The notes: generated by a model from the sequence alone, not told the origin. A stretch of 38,605 bases of DNA from Limosilactobacillus mucosae DSM 13345 (GCF_001436025.1 NZ_AZEQ01000020.1:1-38605); one strand, 5' to 3'. Positions 27,869-38,554 are shown, counted from the first letter of the stretch. A program made the numbers and translations.

Positions 27869-29313
27869 ATGAAGAGTGTGGGGTTTTTGGCGTATTTGGC
27901 GTGCCAGAAGCCAACCGAGTCACCTACTTCGGTCTGCACAACCTGCAGCACCGTGGACAAGAAGGGGCCGGGATCGTCACGACTGACGGCGAGCACCTTT
28001 ATCAGCACCGGGATCGTGGCCTGCTTTCGGAAGTCTTTGCCGATCCAAGCGATATGGAGCGCCTGGTCGGGGATGCCGCGATTGGTCACGTTCGCTACGG
28101 TACCAGTGGCCACAACTCGATCAACAACGTGCAACCATTTTTGTTCCATTTTCATGATGGCGACATTGCGATGGCGCACAATGGCCAGCTGACCAATGCC
28201 GTCACGCTGCGTCGCAAACTGGAAGACAACGGCGCCGTTTTTCAATCGGATTCAGATACCGAGATCTTGATTCATTTGATTCGGCAAAACATTCACATGG
28301 GCTTTATGCCGGCCTTAAAAAAGACACTGAATATGGTTAAGGGGGGCTTTGCCTTCTTGTTCCTGCAAAAGGATCGCCTGATTGCAGCTTTGGATCCCAA
28401 TGGCATTCGACCGCTTTGCTTAGGGCAGATGCCAAATGGAGCCTATGTCGTGACCAGTGAGAGCTGTGCCTTGGATATCGTGGGCGCTAAGCTGATTCGT
28501 GATGTCCAGCCAGGTGAGCTGCTGGTGATCGACAAGGATGGTCTGCATGAAGATCGTTATACTGATGACACCAAGCTGGCCATCTGTTCAATGGAATACA
28601 TCTACTTTGCCCGTCCTGATTCCATTATTCATGGTGTAACAGTGCATAGTGCCCGCAAGCAGATGGGGCGGCTGCTGGCCAAGGAACAGCCAGCCCCTGA
28701 TGCCGACATGGTCATTGGGGTGCCAAACTCTTCGCTTTCCGCGGCGTCTGGTTATGCGGAAGCAGCTGGTCTGCCTTATGAAATGGGGCTGATCAAGAAC
28801 CAATACGTTGCTCGGACTTTTATCCAGCCCACGCAGGCATTGCGGGAACAAGGCGTTAAGATGAAGCTTTCGGCCGTACGCGGGGTCGTTGCCGGCAAGA
28901 ACGTGGTCGTAGTCGATGATTCGATCGTGCGGGGAACGACTTCCAAGCAGATCGTGCGGATGCTGAAAGAAGCCGGCGCCAAGTCGGTTCATATGCGGAT
29001 CGCCTCACCGCCATTCCGTTTCCCATGTTTTTATGGAATCGATGTCTCCAACCGGGCTGAACTGATGGCGGCTCATTATTCCGTCCCCGAGATGTGTAAG
29101 TTGATGGAAGCCGATTCATTAGGATTCTTGAGCGTTGACGGCGTCGTTAAGGCGATTAACGTTCCAGACGCTGGTGAGGCACCATATGGCGGTCTGACGG
29201 TGGCCTACTTTAATGGCGACTATCCAACGCCGCTGTATGATTTTGAAGAGGGTTACCTTAAGTCATTAAACGAACAAGAAAAGCGCGCGCGAAAGGAACG
29301 ACTGTCCAAATGA
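27844..29313 (+). CDS. purF: Amidophosphoribosyltransferase
   Basis: A 489-residue first enzyme of purine synthesis, making phosphoribosylamine from PRPP and glutamine. An 11-residue propeptide is likely removed to expose C12 ([10 protein letters not shown]) as N-terminal nucleophile. The PRPP site is [18 protein letters not shown] at 27844 lies after GGGAGG within purL. Its stop overlaps purM (ATGA). Confidence 0.96.
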   Translation: MRNEIKGLNEECGVFGVFGVPEANRVTYFGLHNLQHRGQEGAGIVTTDGEHLYQHRDRGLLSEVFADPSDMERLVGDAAIGHVRYGTSGHNSINNVQPFLFHFHDGDIAMAHNGQLTNAVTLRRKLEDNGAVFQSDSDTEILIHLIRQNIHMGFMPALKKTLNMVKGGFAFLFLQKDRLIAALDPNGIRPLCLGQMPNGAYVVTSESCALDIVGAKLIRDVQPGELLVIDKDGLHEDRYTDDTKLAICSMEYIYFARPDSIIHGVTVHSARKQMGRLLAKEQPAPDADMVIGVPNSSLSAASGYAEAAGLPYEMGLIKNQYVARTFIQPTQALREQGVKMKLSAVRGVVAGKNVVVVDDSIVRGTTSKQIVRMLKEAGAKSVHMRIASPPFRFPCFYGIDVSNRAELMAAHYSVPEMCKLMEADSLGFLSVDGVVKAINVPDAGEAPYGGLTVAYFNGDYPTPLYDFEEGYLKSLNEQEKRARKERLSK

Positions 29314-30356
29314 AGCGGAAACGTTATGAAGAAGCCGGCGTTAATGTCAATGCCGGCTATGAAATGGTAAAAAAAATCAAGGATGCCGTTGCTTCAACCG
29401 ATCGTCCCGGCGTTGTCGGCGGGATCGGCAGCTTCGGCGGGATGTTTGATCTGACCGCGGTTGCCGGCTTGACGCATCCAATTCTGGTTTCAGGCACGGA
29501 TGGCGTTGGTACCAAGCTTTTGATCGCCCAAAAGCTGAATCGTCATGACACGATCGGCATCGACTGCGTGGCCATGTGCATCAACGATATTTTGGCTCAG
29601 GGCGCGGAACCGCTGTTTTTCCTGGACTATATCGCAACGGGCCACAACACACCAGATAAGATGGCTCAGATCGTTTCTGGCGTGGCAGAAGGCTGTCGGC
29701 AAGCGGGCGCAGCTCTGGTTGGCGGAGAAACCGCCGAGATGCCTGATATGTACAGTCAAGATGAGTACGATCTGGCCGGCTATGCGACCGGCGTTGTTGA
29801 TCAAGACAAGATGCTGACGACGGCCTTGCCAAAAGCTGGCGATGTTTTGATTGGTCTGGCCTCATCAGGGATTCACTCTAATGGCTATTCGCTGGTGCGC
29901 CAAGTGCTGTTTAAGGATCATGACGTTAAGCTCAGTGATCAGCCGGCCGAACTGAATGGCCAAACGGTTGGTGAGGCACTGTTGACGCCTACGCGTATCT
30001 ATGTCAAACCGGTGTTGCCATTGATCAAAAAGGGCTTGATTCACGGGGTCAGCCACATTACCGGTGGCGGTCTGCCGGAAAATTTGCCGCGGATGTTTGC
30101 TGATTCGCTGCAGGCCGTGGTTGATTCCAGTGCCTGGCCTAAGCTGCCGATCTTTAGCTATCTGCAAAAGATGGGCGATTTGGATGCAGATGATCTGTAC
30201 GGCACGTTTAATATGGGGCTGGGGATGATTTTAGCCGTGGCGCCAGAAAACACTGCTGCCGTTCAAGATGCTTTAAAGCAGGCTGGCGAAGACTCATGGC
30301 AGATTGGTCAACTGCAGGCTCGACCAGCTGATGAAGAAAAACTGATTATTAAATAA
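29310..30356 (+). CDS. purM: Phosphoribosylformylglycinamidine cyclo-ligase
   Basis: A 348-residue AIR synthetase that closes the imidazole ring using [39 protein letters not shown] and [13 protein letters not shown] are the family segments. Translation is coupled to purF by the ATGA overlap. Confidence 0.96.
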   Translation: MKRKRYEEAGVNVNAGYEMVKKIKDAVASTDRPGVVGGIGSFGGMFDLTAVAGLTHPILVSGTDGVGTKLLIAQKLNRHDTIGIDCVAMCINDILAQGAEPLFFLDYIATGHNTPDKMAQIVSGVAEGCRQAGAALVGGETAEMPDMYSQDEYDLAGYATGVVDQDKMLTTALPKAGDVLIGLASSGIHSNGYSLVRQVLFKDHDVKLSDQPAELNGQTVGEALLTPTRIYVKPVLPLIKKGLIHGVSHITGGGLPENLPRMFADSLQAVVDSSAWPKLPIFSYLQKMGDLDADDLYGTFNMGLGMILAVAPENTAAVQDALKQAGEDSWQIGQLQARPADEEKLIIK

Positions 30357-30369
30357 AAGAGGCAAGAAC

Positions 30370-30960
30370 ATGAACGTGGCAATTTTTGCCTCGGGGAACG
30401 GGACCAATTTTGAAGTGCTGACTGAGCATTTTCAAAATGGCGATATTCCTGGCAAAGAGGCTTTACTTTTTTGCGACCACCCCGATGCTTATGTAATTAA
30501 ACGTGCTCAAAGACTGGGCGTTCCATATGAAACTTTTACCGTGAAGTCTTGCGGATCCAAGCAGGCCTACGAAGAAAAGATTATGACGGTGTTGGAAAAA
30601 TACGACATTGACTTTATCGTGCTGGCTGGTTATCTGCGGATTATCGGGCCAACGATTCTGGATAAGTATGAAGGCAACATCGTCAACCTGCATCCTGCTT
30701 GGCTGCCGGAATATCCAGGACTGCATTCGATTGAGCGGGCCTTTGCCGATCATCGCAAAGAAACCGGCGTTACGGTTCACTACATTGATTCAAATCTGGA
30801 TGCGGGGACGATTATTGCCCAGCGGCACGTGCCAATCTATCCTGATGACACGGTCGACACGTTGGAAACGCGGGTTCATGAAACTGAACACGAATTATAT
30901 CCAGAAACCGTTAAGAAGATTTTGACTGAACGAATTGCAAAGGAGAAAAACAACCAATGA
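30370..30960 (+). CDS. purN: Phosphoribosylglycinamide formyltransferase
   Basis: A 196-residue GAR transformylase using 10-formyl-tetrahydrofolate. Catalytic N106, H108 ([15 protein letters not shown]) and D144 (LDAGTIIAQ) keep the same numbers as in the E. coli enzyme. GAGGCAAG precedes ATG. It depends on Fhs product and overlaps purH by ATGA. Confidence 0.95.
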   Translation: MNVAIFASGNGTNFEVLTEHFQNGDIPGKEALLFCDHPDAYVIKRAQRLGVPYETFTVKSCGSKQAYEEKIMTVLEKYDIDFIVLAGYLRIIGPTILDKYEGNIVNLHPAWLPEYPGLHSIERAFADHRKETGVTVHYIDSNLDAGTIIAQRHVPIYPDDTVDTLETRVHETEHELYPETVKKILTERIAKEKNNQ

Positions 30961-32495
30961 AACGTGCATTAGTTAGCGTATCTGATAAGACCAACCTGGT
31001 GCCTTTCGTTAAGGGCTTGAGTGAAAATGGTTTTGAAATCGTTTCGACTGGTGGGACCAAGAAGACCTTGGATGAAGCTGGTATCAAGACTATCAGTATT
31101 GAAGAAGTAACTCACTTTCCAGAGATTCTGGATGGTCGGGTCAAGACACTGAATCCGTATGTTCACGGTGGGCTGCTGGCGCGTCGTGACGTTGCTGAGC
31201 ACATGGACACCCTGGATAAATTAAACATCACGCCAATTGATCTGGTCTGTGTCAACCTGTACCCATTCAAGGAAACCATCGAAAAACCAGACGTTACGCT
31301 GGCCGATGCCATTGAAAACATTGATATTGGTGGTCCTTCCATGGTTCGTTCAGCAGCCAAGAACTATCGTGACGTGACGATCGTAACCGACATCAACGAT
31401 TACGAAACGGTTCTTAACGAAATCAAGGCACACGGCAACACGACGCTGGAAACGCGGACGATGCTGGGGGCCAAGGCATTCCGGACTACGGCTGCCTACG
31501 ATGCGTTGATCTCACAGTACCTGACGAAGCGCCTGGATTTGGAAGACCCAGAAAAGCTTACGCTGACCTACGATTTGAAGGATACGATGCGCTACGGCGA
31601 AAACAGTCATCAAAAGGCTTGGCTGTACGAGGATCCAATTCCTAAGAAGTTCTCGATCCTGGAAGCCGAACAGCTCCACGGCAAGAAGCTTTCCTACAAC
31701 AACATCAAGGACGCTGATGAGGCATTGCGCAGCGTGCGCGAGTTTGATGAACCAACCGTTGTTGCTATGAAGCACATGAACCCTTGTGGTATTGGCCGCG
31801 GTGAAACCCTGGAACAGGCTTGGGATCGTGCTTATGAAGCTGACCCAGTTTCTATTTTCGGTGGGGTGATTGCCTTGAATCGGCCGGTTGATCTGGCAAC
31901 GGCAGAAAAAATGCACAAGATCTTCTTGGAAATCATCATTGCCCCAGGCTTTGACGACGATGCCTATGCCGTTTTGGCCAAGAAGAAGAATATTCGCCTG
32001 CTCAAGGTTGACTTCTCAGCCAAAGACGAGCCAACGCGTCATGAAGTCGTTTCTGTCATGGGCGGGGTGCTGATGCAGGAACAGGATACGCTTAAAGAAG
32101 ACTGGCACGACTGGGAATGCGTTACGGACGTCAAGCCAACTGAAGAACAGCTTAAAACGATGATGTTTGCTTGGAAGGCCGTTAAGCACACCAAGTCCAA
32201 TGCCATCGTGGTTGCCAACAATGAACGGACGCTGGGCGTAGGTTCTGGTCAGCCAAACCGAATCGACTCACTGAAGATTGCGGTTAAGCATGCTGGTGAT
32301 GCCATTGATGGTCGAACGGTAATGGCATCTGATGCCTTCTTCCCATTCAATGACTGTGTCAAGTTTGCCGGTGAACACGAGATTAAGGCCATTGTTCAAC
32401 CAGGCGGCTCGGTACGGGATCAAGAATCGATCGACATGGCCAATGAAATGGGCATTGCCATGGTAATGACGGGTGTTCGTCACTTCCGCCACTAA
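30957..32495 (+). CDS. purH: Bifunctional AICAR transformylase / IMP cyclohydrolase
   Basis: A 512-residue two-domain enzyme for the last two steps to IMP. The N-terminal cyclohydrolase has the MGS-like fold ([30 protein letters not shown]); the C-terminal transformylase has K272 and H273 in [10 protein letters not shown]. It uses 10-formyl-tetrahydrofolate. Its end is followed by a terminator before purD. Confidence 0.96.
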   Translation: MKRALVSVSDKTNLVPFVKGLSENGFEIVSTGGTKKTLDEAGIKTISIEEVTHFPEILDGRVKTLNPYVHGGLLARRDVAEHMDTLDKLNITPIDLVCVNLYPFKETIEKPDVTLADAIENIDIGGPSMVRSAAKNYRDVTIVTDINDYETVLNEIKAHGNTTLETRTMLGAKAFRTTAAYDALISQYLTKRLDLEDPEKLTLTYDLKDTMRYGENSHQKAWLYEDPIPKKFSILEAEQLHGKKLSYNNIKDADEALRSVREFDEPTVVAMKHMNPCGIGRGETLEQAWDRAYEADPVSIFGGVIALNRPVDLATAEKMHKIFLEIIIAPGFDDDAYAVLAKKKNIRLLKVDFSAKDEPTRHEVVSVMGGVLMQEQDTLKEDWHDWECVTDVKPTEEQLKTMMFAWKAVKHTKSNAIVVANNERTLGVGSGQPNRIDSLKIAVKHAGDAIDGRTVMASDAFFPFNDCVKFAGEHEIKAIVQPGGSVRDQESIDMANEMGIAMVMTGVRHFRH

Positions 32496-32507
32496 TTGCA
32501 TTTGCAG

Positions 32508-32537
32508 GTCCGCGGATTGATTTTCGCGGACTTTTTT
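32508..32537 (+). terminator. Intrinsic terminator between purH and purD
   Basis: GTCCGCG (32508-32514) and CGCGGAC (32525-32531) with a 10-base loop and six T. It lies 12 bases after purH and 21 bases before purD, inside what would otherwise be one operon. Confidence 0.8.
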
Positions 32538-32558
32538 GGGTAAAGAGGTTTTACAAAT

Positions 32559-33815
32559 ATGGAAAAGATGAAATTACTGGTAATTGGTGCTGGTGGTCGG
32601 GAATTTGCCATTGCCAAAAAGCTCAACGAAAGTCCCCATGTCGATACGGTTTATTGTGCACCAGGCAATATCGGCATGGTAACGGCGGGAATCGTGCCTT
32701 TAAACATTGAAGAAGACGATTTTGAGGCGCTGATTCAGTTTGCCAAGGATCAAGCCATTGCCTGGACGTTTGTTGGCCCTGAGGATGCTTTATGTGCGGG
32801 AATCGTGGATGCATTCCAAAAAGCCGGGCTGAAGATTTTTGGCCCCAATCAAGAAGCGGCTCAGTTGGAAGGCTCTAAGGACTACGCGCTGAACTTTATG
32901 AACAAGTACCACGTGCCAACTGCCAAGCACGAGACGTTTACGGACCTGAAGTCGGCATTGGCGGGGCTAAACGACTTTGTTCGGCCGGTAGTCATCAAAG
33001 CCAATGGCCTGCAAGGCGGCAAGGGAGTCGTGATCGCTCAGACAACGCCAGAAGCTGAGGACACGATTACGGAAATGTTTGAGTTAGGGGAAGAAAAGCT
33101 GGTCTTGGAAGAATGTCTGGTCGGACCAGAATACTCAATGTTTGTCGTGGTACAGGATGATCAGTACCGGATTTTGCCGATGGCGCAGGATCATAAACGG
33201 GCGTACGATGGCGATAAAGGTCCTAACACGGGTGGCATGGGTGCCTACAGTCCACTGCCACAGCTTAGCGATGCCGAACGTCAGCGCATGATTGATGATG
33301 TCGTTGAACCAACCGTCAATGGGCTGCACCAGGCAGGCTACAACTACCATGGCATTATCTACATTGGCCTGATGCTGACGGCGGATGGCCCTAAAGTCAT
33401 TGAATATAACGTGCGGCTGGGTGATCCGGAAACGCAGGTTGTCTTGCCACGGCTGAAAACGGACCTGGTCGAACTGATCGATGCCAATGTTAATGATCAA
33501 CAAATGCCGGTAATTGAGGAACGCGATATGGCCGTGTTGGGTGTAATTCTGGCATCCAAGGGCTATCCTAAAAAGCCGGTTCATGGTCAGGCGCTTGGTT
33601 CGTTCCCAGCAGCTAAAGACATTGCCATTGACTATGCCAACGTTAAGGGACATCTTGATGAGCTGCATGGTGACGGCGGCCGGCTTTTGATGGTGATTGG
33701 CGAGGATGCCGATCTGCAAAAGGCCCAAGACAAGGTTTATGACTATCTGGCCAAACTAGATGAGCCGGAATGCTTCTACCGTCATGACATTGGCGACAAA
33801 GCCTTGAAAGATTAA
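32559..33815 (+). CDS. purD: Phosphoribosylamine--glycine ligase
   Basis: A 418-residue ATP-grasp enzyme making GAR. The N-terminal LLVIGAGGREFAIAKKL, VIKANGLQGGKGVVIAQ, QDHKRAYDGDKGPNTGGMGAYSP and EYNVRLGDPE are its segments. AAAGAGG precedes ATG at 32559; ATG at 32568 is an alternative. It lies after a terminator, so its level may be set separately from purCSQLFMNH. Confidence 0.95.
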   Translation: MEKMKLLVIGAGGREFAIAKKLNESPHVDTVYCAPGNIGMVTAGIVPLNIEEDDFEALIQFAKDQAIAWTFVGPEDALCAGIVDAFQKAGLKIFGPNQEAAQLEGSKDYALNFMNKYHVPTAKHETFTDLKSALAGLNDFVRPVVIKANGLQGGKGVVIAQTTPEAEDTITEMFELGEEKLVLEECLVGPEYSMFVVVQDDQYRILPMAQDHKRAYDGDKGPNTGGMGAYSPLPQLSDAERQRMIDDVVEPTVNGLHQAGYNYHGIIYIGLMLTADGPKVIEYNVRLGDPETQVVLPRLKTDLVELIDANVNDQQMPVIEERDMAVLGVILASKGYPKKPVHGQALGSFPAAKDIAIDYANVKGHLDELHGDGGRLLMVIGEDADLQKAQDKVYDYLAKLDEPECFYRHDIGDKALKD

Positions 33816-33826
33816 TTAAAATAGCG

Positions 33827-33866
33827 AAAACGGTCGGCGACTCAGTCTGAGCTGCCGGCCGTTTTG
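33827..33866 (+). terminator. Intrinsic terminator of the purine block
   Basis: AAAACGGTCGGC and GCCGGCCGTTTT arms with one G-U pair and a loop of about 16 bases, 12 bases after purD. Confidence 0.8.
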
Positions 33867-34190
33867 ATTTGACTATTGGCCTGTTGACGAGGCACTGAGG
33901 ATCGCGAGCAGTTGATGGCCGATGATTCGATCGCTGCTGCTCGATTATTTGCTTTGAAAAGGTCAATGCATGCTTAGGAGAAAACGGATAGCTGATTGCT
34001 GGATGGTCTTCGTTTGACGCATTTTATCAAGATAGTTGCCAAGTCAGGATGCTTGTTTGATTATTGCTAGCCGGAAATCCCGTGACTTTAGTCGATGGTG
34101 GCTGACCGGTTTGTGATTGGCCGAGGGACTGCCTGATCATTGGCGTTTTTGGCTTTTTATGTTAAAATTAAAAATAGATTAAAATAAAAT
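33867..34190. other. Gene-free stretch before the M20 gene
   Basis: About 320 bases with no convincing frame and no RNA fold I can recognise. Its end (TTAAAATTAAAAATAGATTAAAATAAAATG) is A/T-rich and may hold the promoter of the gene at 34205. Confidence 0.4.
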
Positions 34191-34204
34191 GAGAGTAAAA
34201 GGAC

Positions 34205-35359
34205 GTGGAAAAAATGGAAGACAGCGTCAAGCTCAACATTTTGCAGGAACTGATCCAAATCAATACGGTCAATGGTCATGAGCAGCCGGCTGCTGAATAT
34301 CTCAAACAGGTATTGAGCGATCATGGCATTGAATCTGATCTGATTGCCCTGGCGGCTGGCCGTACGAATCTGGTTGCCGAGGTAGGCGAACATGATGGCC
34401 CGGTGCTGGCTTTGGCGGGACATCTTGATACCGTAGACGTTGGCGATTCAAACAAATGGCAGCATAATCCGTTCTGCGGTCAGGTAATTGATGATGCTAT
34501 CTATGGCCGTGGCAGCGTCGATATGAAAGGCGGCCTGGCAGCAATGGTCAACACCTTGATTGAGCTGAAAGAAGCCGGTCTGCCCAAACATGGCAAGGTC
34601 CGCCTGCTGGCAACGGTTGATGAGGAAATTGGCGGTCTGGGCTCGCTTGAACTGACGCGGCAAGGACTGGTCCGCGATGTTGATGCCATGATTGTGGGTG
34701 AGGCGACGACCAACCGCTTGGAATACGCACACAGCGGCTCGTTTGACTACCGTGTGAAATCATATGGCCACCTGGCGCACAGTTCCGATCCCAGTCTGGG
34801 TATTAATGCCGTGGCCAATCTGGCGCGCTTTTTTGAATATGAGCGGCACGCGTTTGATGACGTGAAGGCAAGTCCCAGCCTGGGTAGCCTGATCCACAGC
34901 GTTACAGTCTTTCACGGCGGTCGCCAGCTCAACTCGATTCCTGACTACGCTTATCTGGAAGGCAACGTGCGGACGATTCCGGAATTTGACAATACGGCGG
35001 TACAGAATCGGCTCCAGACGCTGGTGGATCGTTTGAACGCGGAGATGGATGGTCAGTTTGAATTAGAGGTCGTAGCCAGTTTTATGCCAATGGCGACTGA
35101 TCCGGCTGATCCATTCGTTTCCCTGGTGCAGCAGTCATATCAAACCGTTGCCGGGCAATCGCTGCCGCTTGCCGTTTCGCACGGTGCCACGGATGCCTCG
35201 CGCTACATATTGGATGATCACCGTTTTCCAATCGTTGAATGGGGACCGGGCCGAGAAGAAATGTCGCATCAGATTGACGAAAGTCTGTCAGTTGCGGAGT
35301 ATCTGCAGGCAGATCAGGTCTACCTGCAGATTGCCAAGGATTTTTTTGGTGATGACTAA
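34205..35359 (+). CDS. M20 family ArgE/DapE-type deacylase
   Basis: A 384-residue two-zinc hydrolase. Metal and catalytic residues are visible: H73 and D75 (GHLDTVD), D106 (GRGSVDMKGG), E140/E141 (DEEIGG), E166 (GEAT) and a C-terminal histidine in SHGATDAS. These enzymes deacylate N-acyl amino acids or succinyl-diaminopimelate; the lactobacillus copies are often named DapE, but substrate cannot be read here. The start is GTG at 34205 or ATG at 34214; spacing to AAAGGA and GAGAG does not decide. No dap genes are adjacent. Confidence 0.85.
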   Translation: MEKMEDSVKLNILQELIQINTVNGHEQPAAEYLKQVLSDHGIESDLIALAAGRTNLVAEVGEHDGPVLALAGHLDTVDVGDSNKWQHNPFCGQVIDDAIYGRGSVDMKGGLAAMVNTLIELKEAGLPKHGKVRLLATVDEEIGGLGSLELTRQGLVRDVDAMIVGEATTNRLEYAHSGSFDYRVKSYGHLAHSSDPSLGINAVANLARFFEYERHAFDDVKASPSLGSLIHSVTVFHGGRQLNSIPDYAYLEGNVRTIPEFDNTAVQNRLQTLVDRLNAEMDGQFELEVVASFMPMATDPADPFVSLVQQSYQTVAGQSLPLAVSHGATDASRYILDDHRFPIVEWGPGREEMSHQIDESLSVAEYLQADQVYLQIAKDFFGDD

Positions 35360-35576
35360 AAAAACAAGTGGGCAATCAAGACTGCAGGCTGCCATTAGCC
35401 AGGTTGGCTGGGTTTGCGGCGATCTTAAGCCGGTTTTAAAATCATGTCGAATTAAAAGAATGCCAAAAGCGCAGCTGCGGATCGATGTTTTACAGAGTAT
35501 CGGCATCTTACGGAATCGGCAACGCATTAGCCAGCAATGCCGTCTTCAATTTCAGCTGCCCGGAGTCAATCGGTGA
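35352..35576 (+). CDS. Small basic hypothetical protein, doubtful
   Basis: A 74-codon frame that starts inside the last codons of the M20 gene (8-base overlap) and ends TGA. It is rich in Lys, Arg and Gln and has no recognisable motif or signal. A weak AAGGA lies 11 bases upstream. It could be a coupled small gene or chance; the residue mix looks more like chance. Confidence 0.2.
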   Translation: MTKKTSGQSRLQAAISQVGWVCGDLKPVLKSCRIKRMPKAQLRIDVLQSIGILRNRQRISQQCRLQFQLPGVNR

Positions 35577-35651
35577 AAACCGTAAAAAACTGCCACAGCC
35601 GTTGAAATTTTGATACGATAAGGTCAACAAAATGAAAATGGAGCGGTGACA

Positions 35652-36077
35652 ATGGAAAAATTCGATCGTTTGGCAAAGCGCGTTGGCAATTTTTTAGAAT
35701 GCTTTGCCGAAATCTCAATGGCTGTCTTTGGGCTGTGTCTGATTGGCTTTGTTTTTGTCGAACTGTGGCAGCTGGTTAAACTATCGCCGCTTTTTGCCGG
35801 ACACCTAACCTCATTTGACCCAGTATTGGAAAAGATCATTACCTTCTTTCTGCTGTTTGAGTTTTTGGCGATGGCAGCCGCGGCGATGCAGAATCATGGT
35901 CATCTGGCAGCTGATTTTTTGATCAGTCTGGGAATCACGGCGTTGTTGAGAGGACTGATTGCCGAGCATGGCACGCCAACGCAAAACATGCTGACCAGCT
36001 TGGCGATTCTGGCCTTGATTGTTGGCGAGATCTTGATGCATTGGCAAAACAATCGCGAACATCATGACAATAAATGA
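35652..36077 (+). CDS. PsiE-like small membrane protein
   Basis: A 141-residue protein with about four helices. After a short cytoplasmic start come ISMAVFGLCLIGFVFVELW, then FDPVLEKIITFFLLFEFLAM and, at the C-terminus, a further helix LTSLAILALIVGEILM and a hydrophilic tail. The layout resembles phosphate-starvation-inducible PsiE proteins, whose function is unknown. GGAG (35640-35643) is eight bases before ATG at 35652, better than the GTG at 35646. Confidence 0.6.
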   Translation: MEKFDRLAKRVGNFLECFAEISMAVFGLCLIGFVFVELWQLVKLSPLFAGHLTSFDPVLEKIITFFLLFEFLAMAAAAMQNHGHLAADFLISLGITALLRGLIAEHGTPTQNMLTSLAILALIVGEILMHWQNNREHHDNK

Positions 36078-36180
36078 GTGCTTTCTATTGGCACGAGCGA
36101 AAATCTGATTTAAAATATAGCTTGAATTGTTGTGTATTTTATATACGGCTCACTAAAAGAAGAAAGAGGTCAAACGAACA

Positions 36181-36867
36181 ATGGCTAAATTAGTACTGAT
36201 TCGTCACGGTAAGAGTGAATGGAACAAGTCCAACCAATTTACTGGCTGGGTAGACGTTGACTTGGCTCCAGAAGGTGTTGAACAAGCAAAGGCTGCCGGT
36301 AAGGCACTGAAGGAACACGGTCTGGAATTTGACTACGCCTACACTTCTGTTCTGAAGCGTGCGATCAAGACGCTGCACTACGCACTGGAAGAATGTGACC
36401 AGCTTTGGATTCCTGAATTCAAGACTTGGCGTCTGAACGAACGTCACTACGGCGCTTTGCAAGGCAAGAACAAGCAAAAGGCTGCTGAAAAGTACGGTGA
36501 CGAACAAGTGCACATTTGGCGTCGTTCCTACGACGTGCTGCCTCCACTGCTGAGTGCCGATGACGAAGGCTCTGCAGCTAAGGACCGTCGCTACGCCAAC
36601 CTGGACCCACGCGCCATTCCTGGTGGTGAAAACCTGAAAGTTACGCTGGAACGGGTTATCCCATTGTGGCAAGACGAAATCGCACCAAAGCTGTTGGACA
36701 ACAAGAACGTTATCATTGCTGCCCACGGTAACTCGCTGCGTGCCCTTTCCAAGTACATCGAAAACATTTCTGACGAAGACATCATGAACCTGGAAATGGC
36801 TACTGGCCAACCAGTTGTTTACGACTTCGATGAAAAGCTGAACGTTTTGAGCAAGGAAAAGTACTAA
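36181..36867 (+). CDS. gpmA: 2,3-bisphosphoglycerate-dependent phosphoglycerate mutase
   Basis: A 228-residue glycolytic/gluconeogenic enzyme converting 3- and 2-phosphoglycerate. The phosphohistidine is H9 in [10 protein letters not shown], with E87 (LNERHYGAL) and H182 (IAAHGNS). Length is typical. AGAGG precedes ATG by about 11 bases. Codon use is extremely biased, as expected for abundant glycolytic enzymes; this bias also opens a long false antisense frame. It is monocistronic, with a terminator. Confidence 0.95.
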   Translation: MAKLVLIRHGKSEWNKSNQFTGWVDVDLAPEGVEQAKAAGKALKEHGLEFDYAYTSVLKRAIKTLHYALEECDQLWIPEFKTWRLNERHYGALQGKNKQKAAEKYGDEQVHIWRRSYDVLPPLLSADDEGSAAKDRRYANLDPRAIPGGENLKVTLERVIPLWQDEIAPKLLDNKNVIIAAHGNSLRALSKYIENISDEDIMNLEMATGQPVVYDFDEKLNVLSKEKY

Positions 36868-36894
36868 TAATTTCTAATTTCTTAAACGTTCTTT

Positions 36895-36927
36895 AAAGAC
36901 TCGCGAATCGCTCGCGGGTCTTTTTTT
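36895..36927 (+). terminator. Intrinsic terminator of gpmA
   Basis: AAAGACTCGCG and CGCGGGTCTTT arms with one T-G pair, a short loop and a seven-T run, 28 bases after the stop. Confidence 0.85.
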
Positions 36928-37067
36928 ACTTTACAGATCAGTAGGTAAGCGGGGCGGTTGTGCTTGACATCGGCAATCGCGCTTGATTTGCACGTTTTGG
37001 TTCAGTAATGGTGATCAGCTGTCGGCTTCGTAAAAAACTTGTTATTTAAGGAATGAATTCGTGATTT

Positions 37068-37109
37068 TGTGAAGACTTTGTAAAGCATAGGCGGTGACAG
37101 TGGTACAAT
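37068..37109 (+). promoter_or_regulatory. Promoter region with WalR-like direct repeat
   Basis: TGTGAA-GACTT-TGTAAA (37068-37084) matches the WalR/VicR pattern of two hexamers separated by five bases, except one base. A -10 TACAAT lies at 37104-37109, 72 bases before the membrane protein gene. It is a motif match only. Confidence 0.35.
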
Positions 37110-37180
37110 TTTCAAGATGTGTTAAGATACACGAAGAACATTTTTAAACATAATTAAGTAAAAAGAGGAGAATTGAATTA

Positions 37181-38170
37181 ATGAAACGCAATCACTTGCC
37201 TCTCAAAGAATTCATCAACCAATTAAAGAGTACGCTGAAGGGCAAATATAACGCCGCGGTTTGGCCGATTGCCGGCATTACGCTGCTTTACCTGGCATTG
37301 ACGGCTCTTTTGGCACTGCTGTTCACTCGCAGCGCCATGATGCTGGGGTATGCCACGATGCTGATTATGTACGGCATGATCAGTCAAGTGCTGCTTGCAG
37401 TGGTTGAGGCATTAGGTATCTTGATTTTGTGGTTCTTGGTAACGTTTGGCATGTACTTTGTCAACATGAGCATCCTTTACAGCTACCAGGATCAAATCAA
37501 GAACCCTAATCTAAAAGTCAGTGCGACGACGATCTGGAAGCACTTTAAGCATCTGAACAAAAACCAGCTGCTGCGGCTGACGCTTTACAGCAGTCTGTTT
37601 ATTTTCTTGTGGACGCTGCCGTTGGATATCGTGGCAGCCTTGGTAGCTAAGAACCAGGCGCTGGTGATCGCAGTGCGGATCGCCAACTTCTTGATTACGT
37701 TCTGGAAGACTTTGGAATACTCGCAGGCACCATTGCTGTACCGCGACCAGCAGCCAGCCTTTTTGGGACAGTCAATGCGCCATGCTTTGACGGCTAGTCG
37801 TCGCTTTATGGGTGGTAAGAAGCTTTCATTCTTCACGGTTGAATTGGTAGTCAGCTTCCTGCCGATGTTGGTATGGGGTGCGATCTTTGGTGGATTGGCC
37901 TACTACGGCAATTACACGGCAACCTACTTTGTTATGTATGCCGGCTTGATCATCATGCTGCTGGGCTTTTGCGCCTATGCTCCAGTTGTCTACCTGGCAA
38001 CGGCTCAATTTTATGAACAAAGCAAGCCGCAATCGCCAATTTCGGTTGAGGATGCTTTCGTTAAGACCTTCAAGCCAGTTGAGGTATTGACTGGCGAGGC
38101 TTATGACGATGCTGCTGATGAGCCAGTAGCAGTTGACGATCGTGAGCCGATTGTCGAAAATCAAAAATAA
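37181..38170 (+). CDS. DUF975-like multi-pass membrane protein
   Basis: A 329-residue protein with about six helices: a short basic N-terminus, WPIAGITLLYLALTALLALLF, a second block near 65-95, a cytoplasmic stretch with KNPNLKVSATTIWKHFKHLNK, and later helices FFTVELVVSFLPMLVWGAIF and YAGLIIMLLGFCAYAPVV. The acidic C-terminal tail is about 40 residues. It resembles DUF975-type lactobacillus proteins of unknown role. GAGGAG precedes ATG, and a terminator follows. Confidence 0.65.
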   Translation: MKRNHLPLKEFINQLKSTLKGKYNAAVWPIAGITLLYLALTALLALLFTRSAMMLGYATMLIMYGMISQVLLAVVEALGILILWFLVTFGMYFVNMSILYSYQDQIKNPNLKVSATTIWKHFKHLNKNQLLRLTLYSSLFIFLWTLPLDIVAALVAKNQALVIAVRIANFLITFWKTLEYSQAPLLYRDQQPAFLGQSMRHALTASRRFMGGKKLSFFTVELVVSFLPMLVWGAIFGGLAYYGNYTATYFVMYAGLIIMLLGFCAYAPVVYLATAQFYEQSKPQSPISVEDAFVKTFKPVEVLTGEAYDDAADEPVAVDDREPIVENQK

Positions 38171-38174
38171 TCTT

Positions 38175-38207
38175 AAGCGTGTCATCAATCATGATGGCGC
38201 GTTTTTT
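38175..38207 (+). terminator. Intrinsic terminator of the DUF975-like gene
   Basis: GCGTGTCATC and GATGGCGCG arms with T-G pairs, a short loop and TTTTTT, a few bases after the stop codon. Confidence 0.75.
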
Positions 38208-38407
38208 ATTTGCTAAGAATTTAATTTTAGGTGATTTGATAGGAAATGAAGCAGCTGATTTAAAAACACAGGTTTGTGATTATGAAATCTAACGATGGTT
38301 AAAAATGGATAACGATTACAATTTTCGGTAATCATACAACGTTTTGCCGGGAGGGTAACAAAGCCGTTCTGCTTTATTGATTTTTTTGAAAAAGTTTGAA
38401 TTTGTCG

Positions 38408-38436
38408 TTGACATTTGATTGTAACCTCGGTATATT
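38408..38436 (+). promoter_or_regulatory. rRNA-operon-type promoter P1
   Basis: Consensus TTGACA (38408-38413), 17 bases and TATATT (38431-38436), preceded by an A/T-rich tract (TTTTTTTGAAAAAGTTTG) like an UP element. Confidence 0.75.
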
Positions 38437-38525
38437 AGATAACGTTGTCGCGGCGATGAGCTGTTGATCACTTGAGATTGACGACTTTTCGTCTAACCAT
38501 CAAGAAAAGTTATTCAAAAAAGTTC

Positions 38526-38554
38526 TTGACAGGTAGTTGACAATTTGTTAAACT
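38526..38554 (+). promoter_or_regulatory. rRNA-operon-type promoter P2
   Basis: TTGACA (38526-38531), 17 bases and TAAACT (38549-38554), about 118 bases after P1. It is followed by TTGCTTGCTTGAAACAAGCGG and by AGACCTTTGAAAACT at the window end, a leader motif common before 16S rRNA in Bacillota. The rRNA gene itself is not in the window. Confidence 0.75.

Noticed and set aside
36190-36810. 206-codon antisense frame opposite gpmA
   Set aside because: It mirrors the extreme codon bias of gpmA and resembles no protein.
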